DNA from: Actinomycetes bacterium
GTDB lineage: Bacteria > Actinomycetota > Coriobacteriia > Coriobacteriales > Eggerthellaceae
DNA: 11,330 nucleotides
Direction of reading: 5' to 3'
Assembly: GCA_023395755.1 (NCBI GenBank)
Contig: JAEWYG010000083.1
Span: 1-11,330, forward strand
Position 1 is the stretch's first letter. Each line of letters begins with the position of its first letter. Shown piece by piece: positions 6,160 through 11,330 of this stretch. A model generated the notes under the pieces. That model did no database searches. It saw nothing but the letters and a program-made list of their open reading frames with translations, and had not been told where the DNA came from. Both the position numbers and the translations under genes were made by a program.

Positions 6160-6756
6160 TTATAATGGTCGCCGCGCCTCGATAGCTCGACCAAGGGTAA
6201 CCTCATCGGCAAATTCCAAGTCTCCCCCTACTGGCAGTCCACTAGCAGGACGCGTCACACTTACACCGAGAGGTTTAATGAGACGCGCAAGATAAGAGGC
6301 CGTTGTCTCCCCTTCCACATTGGGGTTCGTAGCCAACACCACCTCGGTAACCTCTCCCGACGCAAGGCGCTTCATAAGAGGAGCAATATGTAGCTCATCA
6401 GGACCGATGCCCTCCATGGGAGACAGCGCACCACCCAACACGTGGTACACCCCAGAAAACACCGCTGTTCGTTCGATAGGGGGAATATCCCGCGGCTCAC
6501 TAACCACACAAATAATACTTGCATCGCGTTTTTCCGACCGACATATTTCACACAAATCATCCTCGGCATAGTTGAAGCACCTCACGCAAAAATGAACATG
6601 ATCCTTCACTTCAACGATAGCCTCGGACAAACGCAGCGCTGTAGCTTTATCGGTATTGAGTATCCAGTAGGCGATGCGCTGAGCCGATTTTGGGCCAATG
6701 CCTGGCAGGCGTTCTAATTCATCGAGTAGCTTCTGGATAGACGGCGCTGCGTACAT
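6160..6756 (-). CDS. recR: Recombination mediator protein RecR
   Basis: RecR works with RecO (and RecF) to load RecA on single-stranded DNA during gap and break repair. The 198-residue product has the family's usual length. It shows the helix-hairpin-helix LPGIGPKSAQRIA (17-29), a four-cysteine zinc finger (C57, C60, C69, C72), a Toprim domain beginning VVSEPRDI (about 82), and the C-terminal RPASGLPVGGDLEFADEVTL motif. The ATG at 6756 gives the standard MYxxP-type N terminus. A TTG two codons earlier (6762) is an alternative. Neither has a strong ribosome binding site, so translation is probably coupled to ybaB, whose stop lies 15 bases upstream. It is the last gene of the dnaX-ybaB-recR cluster, a common bacterial arrangement. 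Confidence 0.96.
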   Translation of the reverse strand: MYAAPSIQKLLDELERLPGIGPKSAQRIAYWILNTDKATALRLSEAIVEVKDHVHFCVRCFNYAEDDLCEICRSEKRDASIICVVSEPRDIPPIERTAVFSGVYHVLGGALSPMEGIGPDELHIAPLMKRLASGEVTEVVLATNPNVEGETTASYLARLIKPLGVSVTRPASGLPVGGDLEFADEVTLGRAIEARRPL

Positions 6757-6771
6757 AATCAAATACCGTAC

Positions 6772-7080
6772 TTACATCAAGCCCGGAAGGTTCATGCCGC
6801 CCGTGGCGGCCTGCATACGCTGCGAGCTAATGTCAGACACGCCACGCAAAGCTTCATTCACTGCCGCCAGTACGGTAGCCTCCAACATCTCGACGTCCTC
6901 GGGATCTACCGCCTCCGGATCGATGGTGATGCTTTTAAGAGCCATGTCACCCGTGGCAACCGCCTTCACTGCGCCACCACCTGCTGTAGCCTCAAACTCA
7001 ATATCTTTAATCTCCTCTTGAGCTTTCGCCAATTCAGCCTGCATGCGTTGAGCCTGCTTCATCATCTTCTTCATATCCAT
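6772..7080 (-). CDS. ybaB: YbaB/EbfC family nucleoid-associated protein
   Basis: This small DNA-binding protein (102 residues) dimerises and coats DNA. Its exact role is poorly defined in most bacteria. The sequence starts MDMKKMMKQAQRMQAELAK, a charged helix rich in Met, Lys and Gln as in the family. It continues with the conserved strand core (IEFEATAGGGAVKAVATGD, then SITIDPEAVDPEDVEMLE) and a helix LEATVLAAVNEAL. AGAGGAG lies 8 bases before the ATG. It sits between dnaX (73 bp upstream) and recR (15 bp downstream), the classic order, which supports the call. Confidence 0.95.
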   Translation of the reverse strand: MDMKKMMKQAQRMQAELAKAQEEIKDIEFEATAGGGAVKAVATGDMALKSITIDPEAVDPEDVEMLEATVLAAVNEALRGVSDISSQRMQAATGGMNLPGLM

Positions 7081-7153
7081 GGTTTATTCTCCTCTGTTTG
7101 CCTTTAAATTTGAGCGACGCACACAAAACAACGCGCCGATACTTCGTGCAAAA

Positions 7154-9217
7154 CTACTCTTTCACTTCTTCGAACACAATGCCTTCTCCAAATCCAATAG
7201 TTAAAATAGCCTCTATTTCCTCAGGTGATTGAGCCGAACCTGTTGACCCAGAACCAGAAGAAGTGCTCGCATCGCATTTGGATGATGCTTCAGAAATCGG
7301 AGCAGGCGAAGTTGGCGAAACCGGCGCTATCTGCCGGACAGCCGGAGCTGCAGTTTGCCTCGGCTGCACTGGATGAGAAGGCTGCTCGTACACAGCCACC
7401 CCGTCTCCGTAAGGAACCGTTTCGTCTTCATAGGGTGGCATATCGTACGCATCGACTGGCACCAATGCGACCGGCTGTACAGAAGAAGGTATAGAGGAGG
7501 CTGGCACGGAAGTGCCTCCAGAACCCTGCGTATACGAAAACGAAAGAGTCGAACCGCAAGCCTGAGCAAGCGCCGCAGAAACAGCCTCTTGAACGTCGGG
7601 TTTCTGCACTGCTTTGAATGCAAAGGAGTTTTCAGCAGGAAACTCGATGGCCAACATGTTTCTATCCGCATCGAATACCGCTTTTGTATTCAGAAACAAC
7701 ACTCCATAAGCCGCTTTATTCTTCTTGAGCGCAGATAAAGTCGCCTGCCAGATACGCTGCAATGCTGCGGGGTTCTGTAAGCTTGCAGCAAGATCGGTTG
7801 AAGGTACTGCAGCCACAGCAGGGGCACCGGCATCAACAGCAGTCGGTGCAGCAGCCTGAGGTTGTGGGGTCGCAATCGCCCGACCGTTCGTCTGCGGCGC
7901 AACCGATGCAGGGCGAGCAGGTTCAGTCACTGAGGAAGCAGTATCTACCCTCTCTTGAAACACGTCAGTACTTGCTCTTTGCGACGCAACAGGCATTGAG
8001 GCGGAAGCTATTGAGGCCGCTGGCGCTTGCTGCACTGCAACAGGTGCCACCCCTCCCATTACGTGAGCAACGGCAGAATGCCCAGACTCCAGCGCCTCTA
8101 CGCGCTCAGCCAACGACTCTAACGTGAGGTCAGAGTCGGGACGAACCATACGCGTCAGAGCTATTTCGAAAGACAGGCGTGGGTTCGTGGATGTTTTAAG
8201 CTCGGCAGATAAATCTCCTAATACACCCAGCAGGCGCGCAAGACGATCAACACCAAACCATTGCATTTCCTGAGAAAGCTCACGCCTTATCGCATCACTC
8301 ACCTCTATAGCAACATCAGCACCAGCAAGTGACATTACATACATATTGCGCACATGTTCAGCTAAATCGCGCGTAAACTGCGCCAGGTCGGCACCGGTCT
8401 CGATATACTCGGCTGTCCAGCGAAAACACGCGGCTACGTCACGCGTACCGATAGCCCGCACAATCTCAGCCAGATCATTCGTGTCTACTGCACCTAGCAT
8501 ACGCTCGGCCACCTCCAGGGTAACCTTACCTTCGCCAAATGCGATAAGCTGCTCAAGGGAAGTCAAAGCGTTTCGCATGCCGCCCTCTGCACGATGAGCA
8601 ATAAGATCGAGGGCTTCACCCTCAAACTCCACGTCTTCAGCCACACAAATGGCACCAAGGCGCGACACAATTGCCTCAAGTGAGATACGATGAAAATCGA
8701 AGCGCTGACAACGCGAGTGGATAGTCTCCGGAACCTTCTGTGGATCGGTGGTTGCCAAAACAAACACCACATGACTCGGTGGTTCTTCGAGCGTCTTCAG
8801 CAGCGCGTTAAACGCGGCCGTCGACAGCATGTGAACCTCGTCGACGATATAGATCTTGTAACGACCGCGTGTCGGTGCAAACTGTACGCGCCCAATAATC
8901 TCCTCGCGCACATTCTCTACACCTGTACGGCTAGCAGCATCCAACTCGTAAACATCGGGATGCTCACCATTCGCAATCATCTCGCAGTCAGCACAGGTGC
9001 CATCCGGCTCGGGGGTCGGACCATGCTCGCACAGAAGGGCCTTAGCGAGCAGACGCGCTGTCGTAGTTTTGCCAGTACCGCGCGGTCCTGTAAACAGATA
9101 GGCGTGGCTTACCTTATCCTGCTCGATCGCATTTTTAATGGTACGTTCAATATGTTCTTGGCCGACAACGTCTTCGAATATCTGCGGCCGGTATTTCCTG
9201 TAGAGTGCTTCCGCCAT
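7154..9217 (-). CDS. dnaX: DNA polymerase III subunits gamma and tau
   Basis: This is the clamp-loader ATPase of the replisome (687 residues). The AAA+ part shows Walker A GPRGTGKT (44-51), Walker B IVDEVH (124-129), sensor ATTD (155-158) and the SRC motif with Arg169. The zinc-binding module has C63, C75 and C78, but the second of the usual four cysteines is Asp72. The clamp-loader collar spans about 220-360. An Ala/Pro/Val/Gln-rich linker (about 380-480) leads to a tau-type C-terminal domain (about 485-575), then another low-complexity stretch and an acidic end. I find no A-run for the frameshift that makes gamma in E. coli, so only the long form is predicted. The ATG at 9217 has a weak ribosome binding site, 34 bp after the dedA-type gene, suggesting coupled expression. 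Confidence 0.97.
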   Translation of the reverse strand: MAEALYRKYRPQIFEDVVGQEHIERTIKNAIEQDKVSHAYLFTGPRGTGKTTTARLLAKALLCEHGPTPEPDGTCADCEMIANGEHPDVYELDAASRTGVENVREEIIGRVQFAPTRGRYKIYIVDEVHMLSTAAFNALLKTLEEPPSHVVFVLATTDPQKVPETIHSRCQRFDFHRISLEAIVSRLGAICVAEDVEFEGEALDLIAHRAEGGMRNALTSLEQLIAFGEGKVTLEVAERMLGAVDTNDLAEIVRAIGTRDVAACFRWTAEYIETGADLAQFTRDLAEHVRNMYVMSLAGADVAIEVSDAIRRELSQEMQWFGVDRLARLLGVLGDLSAELKTSTNPRLSFEIALTRMVRPDSDLTLESLAERVEALESGHSAVAHVMGGVAPVAVQQAPAASIASASMPVASQRASTDVFQERVDTASSVTEPARPASVAPQTNGRAIATPQPQAAAPTAVDAGAPAVAAVPSTDLAASLQNPAALQRIWQATLSALKKNKAAYGVLFLNTKAVFDADRNMLAIEFPAENSFAFKAVQKPDVQEAVSAALAQACGSTLSFSYTQGSGGTSVPASSIPSSVQPVALVPVDAYDMPPYEDETVPYGDGVAVYEQPSHPVQPRQTAAPAVRQIAPVSPTSPAPISEASSKCDASTSSGSGSTGSAQSPEEIEAILTIGFGEGIVFEEVKE

Positions 9218-9251
9218 GGTGCGTGCTCGCTATCTCATGTCCGCTTTCCCA

Positions 9252-9944
9252 CTACTTCGCTTCACGGTGCTCCGGCTTTGCTGAAGCTTTCTTGTTTTTA
9301 CGAGCATTGAGGGTCGCTTTCACTGCTCCAATAATAGCCGGTGCAACCGACACGGCCACAATGCCCAGTACAATAACCTCAAAGTGCTCCTGCACAAACG
9401 GAATACCGCCGAAGAAGTAGCCTACCAATACAAACAGCGTTACCCACAATACGCCGCCTATCACGTTGAATAACGTAAATTTGGCAAAATTCATATGCCC
9501 CGTACCTGCAATAAACGGCGCGAACGTGCGGAAAAATGGCATGAAACGCGTAATAACAATGGTTAAACCACCAAACTTTGCAAAAAAATGGTCCAGTTTT
9601 GCCATACGCTCGGGAGTAAGTGCCTTCACCTTACCCGAATCAATAATGCGCGCACCGAAGACACGTGCGATCCAGTAGTTCGAAGTGTTGCCTAATATGG
9701 CAGCCACATAGAATATAGCCAACGTAGCCCAGACGTTCAAACCACCACCGTCTGCAGAGAACACGCCAGCCGCGAACAGGAGCGAATCACCCGGTAGAAA
9801 CGGAAAGAATACCAAACCCGTTTCCACAAACACAATAAGAAACAAAGGGGAATACACCCAAATGGGGCCTAATGCAATAATCCATCCTGCAATAGCTGCC
9901 CGCGGATCGGAGAGTAAGTTGACGAAAAAGTCGATGATTTCCAT
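9252..9944 (-). CDS. DedA/VTT-family integral membrane protein
   Basis: This 230-residue inner-membrane protein belongs to the DedA superfamily, some members of which recycle undecaprenyl phosphate or other lipid carriers or maintain proton motive force. It has several hydrophobic segments (about 15-45, 50-65, 70-93, 125-150, 155-175, 185-210). It also has the family motif PFLPGDSLLFAAG and the signature RFMPFFRTFAPFIAG. Glu41, Asp53, Arg133 and Arg139 match in spacing the functional residues Glu39, Asp51, Arg130 and Arg136 of E. coli YqjA/YghB. The tail is Lys-rich and probably cytoplasmic. AAAGGAC precedes the ATG by about 4 bases. The gene lies between ffs and dnaX, 34 bp from dnaX, so it is likely co-transcribed with it. 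The substrate cannot be assigned. Confidence 0.93.
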   Translation of the reverse strand: MEIIDFFVNLLSDPRAAIAGWIIALGPIWVYSPLFLIVFVETGLVFFPFLPGDSLLFAAGVFSADGGGLNVWATLAIFYVAAILGNTSNYWIARVFGARIIDSGKVKALTPERMAKLDHFFAKFGGLTIVITRFMPFFRTFAPFIAGTGHMNFAKFTLFNVIGGVLWVTLFVLVGYFFGGIPFVQEHFEVIVLGIVAVSVAPAIIGAVKATLNARKNKKASAKPEHREAK

Positions 9945-10167
9945 AGTGTCCTTTATGTCGAATCAACACAAAATATATGTTCAAGATAACGAGCGAGAAG
10001 GGCTGCGGAGCCAAAGACCACCCCCACCATGTTCACCGCGGTGCACCCGTAGCCCCGCCATCCTCTAAGGAAACGGCCAGCACACAAAACGTAACATGGA
10101 AGGAGCGAGATTCGGTGCCACAGCCCTTCAGGCGTTGCGTTACCCCTCAAATCAAAGGGGCTTAGTT
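9945..10167. other. Intergenic region between the SRP RNA and the dedA-type gene
   Basis: About 220 bp hold no convincing gene. A stem CCCCT (10143-10147) with AGGGG (10156-10160) lies just after the 3' end of the SRP RNA on the minus strand, but without a U-run. A palindrome CACCGCGGTG lies near 10034. A TATATT on the minus strand near 9975 could be a -10 box for the dedA-type gene but has no good -35. I see no tRNA here. Confidence 0.4.
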
Positions 10168-10268
10168 ATCTCGGGTAGGCAGGGGCGCTCGTCAGCGGTC
10201 CCTTATGGCTGCTTCCTCCCGGACCTGACCAGGTTCGGAACGTGGCGCCGCCCCAGCCCATCCGAGAT
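10168..10268 (-). ncRNA. ffs: Signal recognition particle RNA, small bacterial type (4.5S-like)
   Basis: This RNA binds Ffh to target membrane and secreted proteins co-translationally. On the minus strand the conserved Ffh-binding core reads GGTCAGGTCC, then a GGGA tetraloop, then GGAAGCAGCC (about 10207-10231). The GGGA loop fits the GNRA rule where the common form is GGAA. The ends pair: ATCTCGG at the 5' side (10268-10262) with CCGAGAT at the 3' side (10174-10168), and GGGGCG with CGCCCC further in. This gives a single rod of about 101 bases. Its place upstream of the dnaX-ybaB-recR cluster is a common bacterial linkage. A TATACT box lies about 22 bases before the mature 5' end, implying a short trimmed leader. 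Confidence 0.96.
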
Positions 10269-10290
10269 ACTCAGAAACGACAACCTCATT

Positions 10291-10296
10291 AGTATA
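10291..10296 (-). promoter_or_regulatory. Likely -10 box of the SRP RNA gene
   Basis: TATACT on the minus strand lies 22 bases ahead of the mature 5' end of the SRP RNA. A transcript would start about 15 bases before the mature end. No good -35 box is visible at the usual spacing, so the call rests on the -10 match and position. Confidence 0.4.
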
Positions 10297-10355
10297 GACG
10301 AAAGCAAGAAACACCGCTAACAAACCCCGCCACATGCAACTAAATGTACATAGAT

Positions 10356-10423
10356 ACCGCTCCCACTCGCTCGTCATTCGCTCGTCGATCCCCAACTGGC
10401 AAGCGAACAAACGAGTGAGCGGT
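10356..10423. repeat. Large imperfect inverted repeat between dnaK and ffs
   Basis: ACCGCTC (10356-10362) pairs with GAGCGGT (10417-10423), ACTCG (10365-10369) with CGAGT (10412-10416), and TTCGCT (10377-10382) with AGCGAA (10402-10407). The result is a 68 bp imperfect stem with bulges. The left arm also contains a tandem near-repeat (CTCGCTCGTC / TTCGCTCGTC). It begins 41 bases after the dnaK stop on the minus strand and may act as its terminator or stabilise its 3' end, although no U-run follows. Confidence 0.5.
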
Positions 10424-10464
10424 GGCAGGTTGCCTAGCTTTTAGATACTTGCTCCGCAAAACCT

Positions 10465-11330
10465 CTACTTGGCATCGTCTTTCTGTTGCAGCAACACGAG
10501 CACGGGAGCACTTGAGGCTTCGAGTTTGTCTTTTGCGGTAACAAGGGCCTCCAAATCAGCCTCTCCCAGGTTTTCAGACTTTTTACCCATCAGTTTACGC
10601 AACTCGGCAGCATCAGATTTAACTCGCTTTTTTTCTTCTTTATCCAACTGTTTACCCACTGCACCAAGAGCACGGTCAACTTGATTAAGAAGGCTTTGCG
10701 CCTCTTCGCGCGCATGTAAGCCATCCCGACGCGTCTCATCTTGGGAAGCATAGAGTTCGGCGTCGCGAATAGCGCGATCTATCTCATCATCAGACATGCG
10801 CTCTGAATCGGTAATGGTTACCGATTGCTCCTTACCTGAATCTAAATCCTTCGCCGACACCTTCAGAATGCCATTCGCATCGATATCGAAGGTCACTTCA
10901 ATCTGAGGCACACCGGCAGGAGCACGCTTAATGCCCTTAAGATGAAAAGTGCCAATAGTTTTATTATCTTTCGCCATAGGGCGCTCGCCTTGCAATACGC
11001 GCACTTCTACGCTGGTCTGAAATGCTGCGGCCGTGGAAAAAACCTGCGAATAGTGCACCGGTAAGGTGGTATTCCGTTCTACCAAACGCGTAGCTATGCC
11101 ACCAACCGTCTCGATAGACAAACTCAAAGGGGTCACATCTAACAGCAAAATGCCACCGGCCAGCACAAGACCCGTCGAAGCACCGGAAAGGGTATCGCCT
11201 TGAATAGCCGCCCCAAGTGCCACGCACTCATCGGGGTTAATGGATGAAGAAGGCTCTTTTCCCGTAAGAGCACGCACTTTTTCCTGCACTGCAGGAATGC
11301 GCGTTGAACCACCCACCAGCAGTACACTAC
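10465..11330 (-). CDS. dnaK: Chaperone DnaK (Hsp70), 3' part only
   Basis: This is the major Hsp70 chaperone, which binds and releases exposed hydrophobic peptides with ATP and the partners DnaJ and GrpE. Only the last 287 residues are present. The N-terminal part, about 335 residues of the ATPase domain, lies beyond the right edge. The window starts with Hsp70 signature 3 (LLVGGSTRIPAVQ), then the end of the ATPase domain and linker (LLLDVTPLSLSIET), the substrate-binding beta domain (NTTLPVHYSQVFSTA, LQGERPMAKDNKTIG, APAGVPQIEVTFDIDANGILKVSAKD) and the helical lid (from DDEIDRAIRDAE). The protein ends KDDAK soon after the lid, without the long acidic tail of E. coli DnaK. No grpE or dnaJ follows: the next gene downstream is ffs. 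GTG codons within this stretch are internal, not starts. Confidence 0.96.
   Translation of the reverse strand, partial: SVLLVGGSTRIPAVQEKVRALTGKEPSSSINPDECVALGAAIQGDTLSGASTGLVLAGGILLLDVTPLSLSIETVGGIATRLVERNTTLPVHYSQVFSTAAAFQTSVEVRVLQGERPMAKDNKTIGTFHLKGIKRAPAGVPQIEVTFDIDANGILKVSAKDLDSGKEQSVTITDSERMSDDEIDRAIRDAELYASQDETRRDGLHAREEAQSLLNQVDRALGAVGKQLDKEEKKRVKSDAAELRKLMGKKSENLGEADLEALVTAKDKLEASSAPVLVLLQQKDDAK

Noticed and set aside
5984..6295. Plus-strand open frame of 103 codons through the small RNA candidate into recR
   Set aside because: Its ATG precedes the -10 box, lacks a ribosome binding site, and the frame runs through the terminator and the opposite strand of recR.
7154..8120. Programmed frameshift site in dnaX that would make a short gamma form
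   Set aside because: No A-rich slippery heptamer was found in the linker or tau part. The Lys-rich segment uses AAG and AAT codons.
8690..9310. Plus-strand open frame of 206 codons opposite dnaX
   Set aside because: It lies antisense to the most conserved part of dnaX, crosses into the dedA-type gene, and shows no recognisable motif or ribosome binding site.
10096..10320. Short plus-strand open frame of 74 codons over the SRP RNA
   Set aside because: It is the complement of a clear SRP RNA and has no protein-like features.

Overview
The window looks like a chromosomal piece of a strictly anaerobic actinobacterium of the class Coriobacteriia (Eggerthellales type). This is an inference from three things: a Tat-exported stand-alone fumarate-reductase-like flavoprotein paired with a divergent LysR-type regulator, a polyferredoxin and a MobB-MobA fusion of the kind found with molybdoenzymes, and the style of the DnaX and SRP RNA sequences. 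Base composition appears only moderately GC-rich by eye, so a lower-GC genus such as Cryptobacterium is possible. I cannot confirm a species.

Left part (1-2850, all minus strand): a four-cluster iron-sulfur protein, preceded on the minus strand by a fused MobB-MobA enzyme for the guanine dinucleotide form of molybdenum cofactor. They are 156 bp apart, with hairpins in the gap. Both fit the assembly or electron supply of a molybdoenzyme such as formate dehydrogenase, but no such enzyme lies in the window.

Middle part (3020-5940): a LysR-type regulator (minus) and a Tat-lipoprotein flavoprotein reductase (plus) share a 241 bp divergent control region. That region holds a TACATC-N5-GATGTA dyad and a likely promoter. 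The flavoprotein keeps the FAD fold, but by-eye alignment shows it lacks the catalytic His/Arg set of fumarate reductase. It probably reduces some other organic electron acceptor, sensed by the regulator. A strong hairpin follows it.

Intergenic stretch 5859-6159: this is the most unusual part. A good plus-strand promoter (TTGTGA-N18-TATAAT) drives about 125 nt that fold into a long imperfect rod and end in a bidirectional intrinsic terminator. There is no convincing reading frame. This is a candidate undescribed small RNA.

Right part (6160-10268, minus strand): a classic information-processing cluster reading ffs (SRP RNA), a DedA-family membrane protein, dnaX, ybaB, recR. They are closely spaced and probably largely co-transcribed, ending at the terminator shared with the small RNA candidate. 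At the right edge lies the 3' part of dnaK (minus), cut by the window end and separated from ffs by a region with a large imperfect inverted repeat. No CRISPR array, insertion sequence, tRNA or phage gene was seen.
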